Of a DNA stretch of 25,173 bases, positions 15,727 to 22,655 are shown one piece after another. The DNA comes from JBGOTP01 sp041476545. Its GTDB lineage: Bacteria > Acidobacteriota > Vicinamibacteria > Vicinamibacterales > CAVVIG01. The stretch covers positions 1-25,173 of the forward strand of contig JBGOTP010000024.1 of NCBI GenBank assembly GCA_041476545.1, given 5' to 3'. Below the pieces are notes generated by a model, which saw only the letters and a program-made list of their open reading frames with translations, made no database searches and was not told the DNA's origin. A program made the translations under genes and the position numbers. How positions within the stretch are numbered: position 1 is the first letter of the stretch; each line of letters begins with the position of its first letter.

Positions 15727-17027
15727 GCGGGCGGACGTCGGCGTTCGGAGGCCTCGCGACGCTCGAGCCGCTCATCGATCAGTGCGTACACTGCGGCTTC
15801 TGCCTGCCGACCTGTCCGAGCTATCTCCTCTTGAATCAGGAGATGGATTCACCGCGCGGGCGGATCTATCTGATGAAGGCCGCCATCGAGGATCGCGTGT
15901 CGATATCCGATGCCTTCGTCCGGCACTTCGATACGTGCCTGGGCTGCATGGCGTGCGAGACCGCCTGCCCGTCCGGCGTCCGCTATGCGCCGCTCATCGA
16001 AGAGACGCGCGCGGCGATCGAGCAGCACCACGATCGTTCGGCTTCCGACCGTTTCTTCCGAAGCCTGCTCTTCCATGTCCTGCCCCATCCCGGCCGGTTG
16101 CGGCTCCTCGCGCTGCCGATCGGGATGGCGCGTCTCGTGCGGCGACTGCCGCGCGTGATGTCGTGGTTGCCGGAGAAGATGCGGAATCTCATCGCGCTCG
16201 CGCCGACGGTCGGCCTGGCGGACGCGTGGCGGACACTGCCCGAGCACACGCCAGCGATTGGCCGCCGGCGTCTCCGCGTCGGTCTCCTTACGGGATGCGT
16301 GCAGCGGGTCTTCTTCGGCCAGGTGAACGAAGCCACCGCGCGCGTGCTCGCCGCGGAAGGGTGTGAGGTGATCGCACCGGGCCGGCAGGAATGTTGCGGG
16401 GCTTTGGCGCTTCATGCCGGACGAGACGCCGACGCGCGCAGTTTCGCGCGATCGCTGATTGACACCTTCGAGGCCGCAGACGTCGAGCAGATCGTCGTGA
16501 ACGCGGCCGGCTGCGGATCGGCGATGAAAACGTACGGTGAGTTATTGAAGGACGATCCACAGTGGGCCGATCGCGCGCGGGCATTTGCCGCGAAGGTGCG
16601 GGATGCAACCGAAACGCTGGCGGGACTGGGGGCGCCGCGATCGGCGCGACATCGGATCGGTTTGCGCGTCGCCTACCACGATGCGTGTCACCTCGCGCAC
16701 GCACAGGGCGTCCGTGCGGAGCCTCGCACCGTGCTCGCGTCGATCCCGGGGCTCACGCTGATGCCGCTCGCCGAGAACGACATCTGCTGCGGGAGCGCGG
16801 GCATCTTCAATCTCGTTCAGCCCGCGATGGCGAGCGAACTCGGTCGGCGCAAAGCCACGCGAATCGCCGAGTCGAGTGCGGACGCCGTCGCCACATCGAA
16901 TCCAGGCTGCATCCTCCAAATCCGCGCCGCCGGCCGGGCGAACGGACACGAAGTGCCGGTCTTTCACGTGATGGAACTCGTCGACGCGTCAATCAGAGGT
17001 CGCCATCCCGGTCAGGACGCTCCGTAG
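15723..17027 (+). CDS. glcF: Glycolate oxidase iron-sulfur subunit GlcF
   Basis: 434 residues from a GTG at 15723 that overlaps the glcE stop (GTGA), implying coupled translation. Two 4Fe-4S motifs are near the N-terminus: CVHCGFCLPTCP (C21, C24, C27, C31) and CLGCMACETACPSG (C72, C75, C78, C82). Two cysteine-rich CCG domains follow, with QECCGALALHAG and NDICCGSAGIFN as their cores. GlcF carries electrons from the flavin subunits to quinone at the inner membrane. The length and the order of motifs are as usual for the family. Downstream 172 bp contain a strong hairpin and no further gene of the pathway. Confidence 0.94.
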   Translation: MSGRTSAFGGLATLEPLIDQCVHCGFCLPTCPSYLLLNQEMDSPRGRIYLMKAAIEDRVSISDAFVRHFDTCLGCMACETACPSGVRYAPLIEETRAAIEQHHDRSASDRFFRSLLFHVLPHPGRLRLLALPIGMARLVRRLPRVMSWLPEKMRNLIALAPTVGLADAWRTLPEHTPAIGRRRLRVGLLTGCVQRVFFGQVNEATARVLAAEGCEVIAPGRQECCGALALHAGRDADARSFARSLIDTFEAADVEQIVVNAAGCGSAMKTYGELLKDDPQWADRARAFAAKVRDATETLAGLGAPRSARHRIGLRVAYHDACHLAHAQGVRAEPRTVLASIPGLTLMPLAENDICCGSAGIFNLVQPAMASELGRRKATRIAESSADAVATSNPGCILQIRAAGRANGHEVPVFHVMELVDASIRGRHPGQDAP

Positions 17028-17079
17028 CGGGTCAACTCGGGGATGATGCGCGAACTCGACCGGTGCCGGGACCATTGCA

Positions 17080-17151
17080 CCCGCGACCGGTTCGACGACG
17101 CGGGAAATCTCACCTTCGCGATTTCCCGCGGCGTCGAACCAGCTTCGCGGG
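17080..17151. other. Long imperfect hairpin between glcF and the first dcd gene
   Basis: Arms 17089-17109 and 17120-17140 are complementary at 20 of 21 positions around a 10-base loop. The base is extended by a 7-bp perfect pairing of 17080-17086 with 17145-17151 after a small internal loop. There is no T-tract after either arm, so a simple intrinsic terminator is not certain. The remaining bases of 17028-17200 show no open frame of note; a ribosome site, GAGGTG at 17188-17193, serves the next gene. Confidence 0.8.
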
Positions 17152-17200
17152 AGTAGCGGCCGCCGACGCTGGTCATCGCGGTTCCGTGAGGTGCGGTATC

Positions 17201-17734
17201 ATGCGGCGCAACGAGATGATCCTGACCGGTGCGTCGATCCTGCAGGCATGGCAACGCGGAACAATTGCCATCACTCCGTTCGATCGCGCGAACCTGAACA
17301 CCAACAGCTACGACTTTCATCTCCACCCTGTCCTTCTGGTTGGCGATCCGCGGACGGCCAAATGGCAGCGCGTCCGCGTGCCGTCCGCTGGCATCGTTTT
17401 GACGCCCGGCAAGATCTACCTCGGCGCGACGGCCGAAATCATGGGCAGTACGGACTACGCGATGACGCTGCTTGGAAAATCGTCGGTTGGCCGTTTGGGA
17501 ATCTTTCTGAACATCACCGCGGATCTGGGCCACATGGGCAGCCGGTCGCGATGGACGCTGGAGATCACGGTCATCCAGCCCATTCGCGTGTACGCGCTCA
17601 TGTGCATTGGCCAGGTCGCGTTCTGGCGGGCAGCGACTGGCCAGGCGCACGCGAAGAAATATCGAGGCCGATATTCGCGGCAGCTGAGGCCGGAGCCGAG
17701 CCTTGATCCACGACTGCTCGGCGGTCGGCGATGA
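17201..17734 (+). CDS. dCTP-deaminase-family protein, paralogue 1 (keeps the catalytic Glu position)
   Basis: 177 residues from ATG 17201, with GAGGTG 7 bases upstream; a second ATG at 17216 aligns with the start of paralogue 2. The trimeric dCTP deaminase/dUTPase fold is shown by NSYDFHLHP (35-43), GKSSVGRLGIF (92-102), ITADLGHMG (105-113) and TLEITVIQPIRVY (119-131). In the E. coli enzyme the corresponding blocks are GRSSLARLG and a LEF block with the catalytic glutamate. Here E121 fits that glutamate, but the first Arg of GRSS is K93 and the TAxxxDxG block has lost its acidic residue. Deamination of dCTP to dUTP is possible but not assured. It is ATGA-coupled to paralogue 2, so the two are made together. 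Confidence 0.83.
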   Translation: MRRNEMILTGASILQAWQRGTIAITPFDRANLNTNSYDFHLHPVLLVGDPRTAKWQRVRVPSAGIVLTPGKIYLGATAEIMGSTDYAMTLLGKSSVGRLGIFLNITADLGHMGSRSRWTLEITVIQPIRVYALMCIGQVAFWRAATGQAHAKKYRGRYSRQLRPEPSLDPRLLGGRR

Positions 17735-18264
17735 TCCTCACGGGATCGAAGATCATCGAGGCACGGGACCGGGGCGATCTCGTGATCGATCCATTTCGCC
17801 GTGGCCAGGTCGGACCCAATTCCTACGACTTTCGGTTGGGAGACCGTTGTCGAACGTACCTGAAGCGCACGCTGGACTCAGCGCGGCCGAACGAGACCCG
17901 CCTGCTGAAGATTCCGAAGAGCGGTCTCACCTTGCGTCCACACGTGCTGTACCTGGTGAACACGCTCGAAACGATGGGGAGCACCAAGTACGTGCCCATC
18001 ATTCGCGGCCGGTCCTCGGTCGGCCGACTGGGGCTGTTCATCGACATCACCGCTGATCTGATCGATCTCGGCTCGATCAACCAGTGGACGCTCCAGCTCC
18101 ACTGCGTGCAGCCGCTCAGAATCTACCCCGGCATGTTGATCGGCCAGGTCACGTTCTGGAAGACGTTCGGACGACGCACGCTCTACACGGGCAAGTACCG
18201 GGATCTCGAGAGTCCGGTGGGATCACTGTCGTATCTGGAACCCAAGAGGAATGGGGGAATGTAG
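17731..18264 (+). CDS. dCTP-deaminase-family protein, paralogue 2 (catalytic Glu replaced by Gln)
   Basis: 177 residues, the same length as paralogue 1, starting in an ATGA overlap with its stop. Blocks: NSYDFRLGD (30-38), RGRSSVGRLGLF (92-103), ITADLIDLGS (106-115) and WTLQLHCVQPLRIYPGM (119-135). The GRSS motif is intact (R94, R99), an Asp is kept in IDLG, and IYPGMLIGQ is family-typical. The residue that aligns with the catalytic glutamate is Q122 (codon CAG at 18094-18096), which should abolish or strongly reduce deamination if it acts alone. Because active sites in this family form between subunits, it may act in a mixed trimer with paralogue 1. The C-terminal codons run into the 8-bp array at 18257. 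Confidence 0.83.
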   Translation: MILTGSKIIEARDRGDLVIDPFRRGQVGPNSYDFRLGDRCRTYLKRTLDSARPNETRLLKIPKSGLTLRPHVLYLVNTLETMGSTKYVPIIRGRSSVGRLGLFIDITADLIDLGSINQWTLQLHCVQPLRIYPGMLIGQVTFWKTFGRRTLYTGKYRDLESPVGSLSYLEPKRNGGM

Positions 18265-18347
18265 GGATGTGGGGATGTAAGAATCCAAGGATGTGAGAAT
18301 GTGGACTACATCCTCACATCCCTACATCCTCACATCCTCACATCCTT
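18257..18347. repeat. Inverted array of 8-bp repeats spanning two convergent stop codons
   Basis: Six 8-bp units of the GGATGTGA type run from 18257 to 18304, then after a 3-base spacer five ACATCCTC-type units run from 18308 to 18347. The two halves are inverse complements; 18289-18302 pairs with 18308-18321 at 13 of 14 positions around a 5-base loop. The stop of the second dcd gene (18262-18264) is in the first unit, and the last codons and stop (18330-18332) of the ABC transporter gene are inside the second half. A run of four T follows at 18346-18349, so it may act as a terminator for the plus strand. Confidence 0.9.
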
Positions 18348-20156
18348 TTGCCTCTCGACCGCCAGGAACCCACCGGACTGACGGGCCCAGAGCGACGCGT
18401 AGATGCCACCCCGGGCAAGGAGCGCCTCGTGCGGGCCCTGTTCGACGATCCGGCCCTGATCGAGAACGATCAGCCGATCCAGCCGCCGGACAGTCGAGAG
18501 GCGGTGCGCAATCACGATGGCCGTGCGCCTTGCCATGAGCGTCCAGAGCGCATCTTGAATCAGCGCTTCGCTCTCGGAATCGAGCGAGCTCGTCGCCTCG
18601 TCCAGGACGAGCACGGGCGCGTCCTTCAGAATCGCCCGCGCGATCGCCACGCGCTGACGCTGCCCGCCCGAGAGCTTCACGCCACGCTCGCCGACGAGCG
18701 TCTCGTAACCAGCCGGCATCGCGTCAATGAACTCGGACGCGTGCGCCAGCCGCGCGGCCCGGCGCACCTCCGCATCGGTAGCCTCCGGCCGGCCGAACCG
18801 GATGTTGTCGGCGATCGTGCGGTGGAACATCGCCGGATCCTGAGGCACGTACCCGATCGTGCGACGGAGCGACGCCTGGGGCACGCCGTCGATCGGCTGT
18901 CCGCCGATGAGGATCTGCCCGCGCTCGACATCGGCAAACCGCAGCAGCAGTCGCGTGAGCGTTGTCTTGCCGCCACCCGACCGCCCCACGAGCCCAACCG
19001 TGGTCCCCGGCTCGACCGACAGCGAAAACCCCTCGAACAGTCGTGGCCCGGCCGATGCGTATCGAAAGCTCATGTCGCGTATCTCGATCCCGAAATCGCG
19101 GGGCGTGAATGCCTCAGGCTCGACCGCATCCACGACAGACGGAGGGTCGAGAAGGAGTTCGGTGAACTGCGCGGCATCAGTCAACGCGCTTTCCAGACTG
19201 CGGTAGGTGCGGTTGAACTCCCACATGATCCGTGTGACGGCCGAGTAGTAGCTGAACGTGATGAACACCACTTCGAGGCTCGCGCCCGTGGCCCCTCTCG
19301 TCGAGAGCGCGAGGACGAGCCCGACGGTGTTCGTAAGCACCGACATCGGCGATGTGATCATGTCGACGCGTAGGTTCTGGTAGTCCCAGGACCGCAGTGT
19401 CTTTCCTCCGAAGTCGCCGACGTTGCGTGCGTGGAGACGCGCCTCGTCCGGCTCCCGCGCGAAGGCGCGCACGGCCTCGGCGTTGGCGATCGAGTCCGCG
19501 ACGTGTCCCGCGAGCACGTTCGACGCGGCCTCGCGCACGTCAACGAGCCGCTGCCGGCGGCGGATGAACGGATACACCATGGCGAAGGTCGCGACCAGCA
19601 TCGCCACCAGCACGACGACAAGCAGCGGTGAATACCGCCAGAGCACGGTCGCGACGAACGCGAGCGGCAGGAGATGCGCGGACACCGAGAAGGACATCAC
19701 GTCGAAGACATCCTCGAACCGCCGCGCGTACCCGAGCGCGCGCTTCGTCAGCGACCCCGCGTAGTTGTCCTGGAAGAATGAGAGATCCTTCGCGAGCAGT
19801 TCGTCCATCGCTTCGACGTAGAGCGCCTCCATCCCGCGGATCTCGGCGCGGGCCATCAGGAATCCGGCCGTGCGCCAAACCACCTCCCCAGCCAGCCAGA
19901 GACCGGCAAATGCGAGGACGTACGGGGTCAGCTCGCGGGCGGAGAGCTGCTCGTCGCGCGCAAACTTGCCGAGCAGCCTTGCGACCACGAGCGGCGGGGC
20001 GTAGAGAATCAGAATGTCGCCAATGCCGGGCAGCAGCAGCGCGGGAACGGCGATGGCCGGACGCCGGCGGATCTGTGCGATGTAGCGGCGCACCACGAGC
20101 CGCAGCGCCGCGCCGAGGCGGCGGGGATCTCGATCCACGTTCGGAGCAGGGGTCAT
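18330..20156 (-). CDS. ABC exporter, fused membrane and ATPase domains
   Basis: 608 residues, the normal length for a half-transporter. The membrane domain (about 35-325) has the usual six-helix exporter layout, with helices near 38-62, 76-98, 158-200 and 265-310. The ATPase domain (about 355-595) has Walker A GRSGGGKT at 391-398, Q-loop Q439 in YVPQDPAMF, signature LSGGQRQRVAIARA at 495-508, Walker B VLVLDEATSSLD at 515-526 and H-loop H551 in IAHRLST. All catalytic residues are present. It should act as a homodimer or with a partner not seen here; the substrate (lipid, drug or peptide) cannot be told. The last residues KDVRM are encoded by the 8-bp repeat array, so its C-terminus has been altered by repeat growth. 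It is divergent from the methyltransferase gene, with a 74-bp gap. Confidence 0.93.
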   Translation of the reverse strand: MTPAPNVDRDPRRLGAALRLVVRRYIAQIRRRPAIAVPALLLPGIGDILILYAPPLVVARLLGKFARDEQLSARELTPYVLAFAGLWLAGEVVWRTAGFLMARAEIRGMEALYVEAMDELLAKDLSFFQDNYAGSLTKRALGYARRFEDVFDVMSFSVSAHLLPLAFVATVLWRYSPLLVVVLVAMLVATFAMVYPFIRRRQRLVDVREAASNVLAGHVADSIANAEAVRAFAREPDEARLHARNVGDFGGKTLRSWDYQNLRVDMITSPMSVLTNTVGLVLALSTRGATGASLEVVFITFSYYSAVTRIMWEFNRTYRSLESALTDAAQFTELLLDPPSVVDAVEPEAFTPRDFGIEIRDMSFRYASAGPRLFEGFSLSVEPGTTVGLVGRSGGGKTTLTRLLLRFADVERGQILIGGQPIDGVPQASLRRTIGYVPQDPAMFHRTIADNIRFGRPEATDAEVRRAARLAHASEFIDAMPAGYETLVGERGVKLSGGQRQRVAIARAILKDAPVLVLDEATSSLDSESEALIQDALWTLMARRTAIVIAHRLSTVRRLDRLIVLDQGRIVEQGPHEALLARGGIYASLWARQSGGFLAVERQKDVRM

Positions 20157-20230
20157 GACTCTCGTCTCACCCGTTGTTGTTGCTGGCTCCGGCGGTTCGA
20201 AGCTTCCGTGCTACGGTATCGACGGATGCG

Positions 20231-21058
20231 ATGATTCGCCTCGACAGACTGTTCGTCAATGCCTTGACCGGCCAAAAGGAGCGATGGCTGGGCAAGGAGC
20301 GCCTGAGATTCCTTCGCTATCGCCGCCTGTTCAAGAGAAAGCTCGGGCTTGAGATCGGCGGGCCGAGCGCCGTGTTTCGACGCAGGGAGTTTCTGCCGGT
20401 GTATGCTCGCGCCTCGCGCATCGACGGCGTCGATTTCGCCACATCGACGCTGTGGGAACATGACATCAGCGAGGCGGCGGGCTATCGATACGCCGACGGC
20501 CGCGTGGGCCGGCAGTTCGTGTGCGAGGCAAGCAACCTGAAGCGAATTGCCGATGGCGCCTACGACTTCGTTCTGAGCAGCCACAGCCTGGAGCATTCCG
20601 CCAATCCCCTCAAGTGTATGGCCGAATGGACGCGGGTGCTGAGGCCTGGCGGGGCGGTGCTGCTCGTATTGCCCGACTCGCGTTCCACCTTTGACCATCG
20701 GCGGCCGATCACGTCGTTCGAGCACTTGCTGGACGACTATCGACACGACAGAGGGGAAGACGACCTCACCCACCTGGAAGAGATCTTCGCGCTACACGAT
20801 CTTTCACGGGATCCGGAGGCGCGAACCGCCGAGGAGTTCCGAGCACGTTCCCGTCGAAACCTTGACAATCGCGCTCTGCACCACCACATCTTCAATGCCG
20901 CCCTGTTACGGCAGGTCTTCAACTACTTCGGTATCAGATCTCTCTATGCGGACATGGCTCCGCCGTTTCATCTCATCGCGCTCGGCGTTCTCGCCAAATC
21001 GGAGAGCCGGTCGACTTCGGCGGCCGTCCTGACTGCCAGACAGCCTCAAGGACGATAG
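20231..21058 (+). CDS. Class I SAM-dependent methyltransferase
   Basis: 275 residues from ATG 20231; in-frame TTG starts further upstream would overlap the divergent promoter region. LGLEIGGPSAVF (38-49) is the glycine-rich SAM-binding motif in the EIGGPS form. It is followed by YDFVLSSHSLEHSANPL (111-127) and VLRPGGAVLLVLPD (136-149), the usual motifs IV and V of the fold. A C-terminal region (about 150-240) is acidic and helical, with paired aspartates and several His (HHHIF). The EIGGPS subtype often occurs with cell-surface glycan or O-antigen genes, but no such gene is beside it, and the acceptor is unknown. Its 31-bp separation from cimA on the same strand allows co-transcription, although a functional link to isoleucine synthesis is not apparent. 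Confidence 0.85.
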   Translation: MIRLDRLFVNALTGQKERWLGKERLRFLRYRRLFKRKLGLEIGGPSAVFRRREFLPVYARASRIDGVDFATSTLWEHDISEAAGYRYADGRVGRQFVCEASNLKRIADGAYDFVLSSHSLEHSANPLKCMAEWTRVLRPGGAVLLVLPDSRSTFDHRRPITSFEHLLDDYRHDRGEDDLTHLEEIFALHDLSRDPEARTAEEFRARSRRNLDNRALHHHIFNAALLRQVFNYFGIRSLYADMAPPFHLIALGVLAKSESRSTSAAVLTARQPQGR

Positions 21059-21089
21059 AATGGAACGATTGGCGTACGGATTCTGAATC

Positions 21090-22655
21090 ATGGTCCCCGA
21101 CATCGACATCTACGACACCACGCTGCGCGACGGCACCCAGGGCGAAGGGGTCACCTTCTCCGTCGCCGACAAGCTGCGTATCGCGGAGCGGCTCGACGCC
21201 TTCGGCGTGCACTACATCGAGGGCGGCTGGCCCGGCTCCAACCCCAAGGACATCGAGTTCTTCGAACAGGCGAAGAGCCGGACCTTCCGCCATGCGCGGC
21301 TCGCAGCGTTCGGCTCGACCCGCCGCAAAGACGTGCGCGTCGACGACGATGATCAGGTGCGCCTGCTCCTCAACGCAGGAACGCCGGTCGTCACGATTTT
21401 CGGGAAGACGTGGCTGCTGCACGTCCGCGAAGTCCTGCAGACGACGCCGGAGGAGAACCTCGCGATGATCGCGGATACCGTGCGTTACCTGAAGGCGCAC
21501 GGCAAATTCGTGGTGTACGACGCGGAGCACGCGTTCGACGGCTGTAAAGACGACCGCTCGTACGCGCTGGCCACGTGGCAGGCGGCCGAAGACGCGGGAG
21601 CCGACGTCGTCACGCTCTGCGACACCAACGGCGGATCGCTGCCGGCCGAAATCCTGGAGATGACGACCGCCGCGCGCACGCACCTTGGCGGCAGACTCGG
21701 AATTCATACGCACGACGACATCGGTCTCGGCGTCGCCAACGCGCTCGCGTCACTCGACGCCGGCGTCACGCACATTCAGGGCACGCTGAACGGCTATGGC
21801 GAGCGGACCGGCAACTGCAACATGACGAGCGTGATGCCGATCCTGCACTTCAAGTACGGGCTCCGCTCGCTGCCCGACGCCTCGCTGGCGCAGCTCAAGG
21901 AGCTGTCCCAGTTCGTTGACGAGACCGCGAACATCCGGCCGAATCCGCGCCTGCCCTGGGTGGGCGCGGCCGCGTTCTCGCACAAGGGCGGCACGCACGT
22001 CAACGCCGTGCAGAAGGTGCTCCGAAGCTACGAACACATCGACCCCGCGCTCATCGGCAACGCGCGCCACGTGCTCATCAGCGATCTGGCGGGCCGCAGC
22101 AATATCGTGATGAAGGCGCGCGAGCTGGGCTTCGATGTGACCAACGCCACGCCCGAGCTTCGCGAGATGCTGGCGCGGATCAAGGACCTGGAACATCAGG
22201 GCTACGAGTTCGAGTCGGCCGACGGATCGCTCGCGCTGCTGATTCGGCGCGCGCTCACCCACCAACCGCCACCCTTCGTCGTCGACGCCTACAACGTATC
22301 GGTGCGACGGGAGGGCGCGCGGCCGGTCTGCGAGGCCGTGGTGAAAGTCCGCGTGGGCGAGGAATCAGAGCACCGGGTCGCGGAGGGCGACGGCCCGGTT
22401 CATGCGCTCGACACGGCGCTGCGGGCGGCGCTCGTCCGCTACTACCATCAGCTCCAGGACGTGCAGCTGACCGACTATAAGGTGCGCATCATCGACTCCC
22501 GGACGGGAACCGCGGCGAAGACGCGCGTGCTCATCGAATCGAGCGACGGCACGACCGAATGGGGGACCGTCGGTGTCCACGACAACATCGTCGAAGCCAG
22601 CCTTCAGGCGCTCGTCGACAGCCTCGAGTACGCGCTCGTCAGGAACACACTCTGA
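21090..22655 (+). CDS. cimA: (R)-citramalate synthase CimA
   Basis: 521 residues. The HMG-CoA-lyase-like TIM barrel (about 5-285) opens with YDTTLRDGTQGEG (8-20) and has a metal-binding HTHDD at 206-210 and NGYGERTGNCN at 234-244. The C-terminal LeuA dimerisation/regulatory domain spans about 385-515. The long form (about 520 residues) with DTTLRDGTQGEG and GGWPGSNPKD is typical of the citramalate synthase family rather than 2-isopropylmalate synthase, which usually carries QSPG in this region. It condenses pyruvate with acetyl-CoA to citramalate, the first step of the threonine-independent isoleucine pathway. Feedback control by isoleucine through the C-terminal domain is known for the family. 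The start has only a weak ribosome site. Its last 17 bases overlap the 3' end of the convergent kinase gene. Confidence 0.92.
   Translation: MVPDIDIYDTTLRDGTQGEGVTFSVADKLRIAERLDAFGVHYIEGGWPGSNPKDIEFFEQAKSRTFRHARLAAFGSTRRKDVRVDDDDQVRLLLNAGTPVVTIFGKTWLLHVREVLQTTPEENLAMIADTVRYLKAHGKFVVYDAEHAFDGCKDDRSYALATWQAAEDAGADVVTLCDTNGGSLPAEILEMTTAARTHLGGRLGIHTHDDIGLGVANALASLDAGVTHIQGTLNGYGERTGNCNMTSVMPILHFKYGLRSLPDASLAQLKELSQFVDETANIRPNPRLPWVGAAAFSHKGGTHVNAVQKVLRSYEHIDPALIGNARHVLISDLAGRSNIVMKARELGFDVTNATPELREMLARIKDLEHQGYEFESADGSLALLIRRALTHQPPPFVVDAYNVSVRREGARPVCEAVVKVRVGEESEHRVAEGDGPVHALDTALRAALVRYYHQLQDVQLTDYKVRIIDSRTGTAAKTRVLIESSDGTTEWGTVGVHDNIVEASLQALVDSLEYALVRNTL

Noticed and set aside
16562..17200. 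Upstream extension of the first dcd gene into glcF
   Set aside because: ATG 17201 has a good ribosome site and matches the family start; the extension is out of frame with glcF and arginine-rich noise.
17201..18264. A known anti-phage dCTP-deaminase defence system
   Set aside because: No second defence gene is adjacent, and the active-site changes make depletion of dCTP uncertain; kept only as a possibility in the findings.
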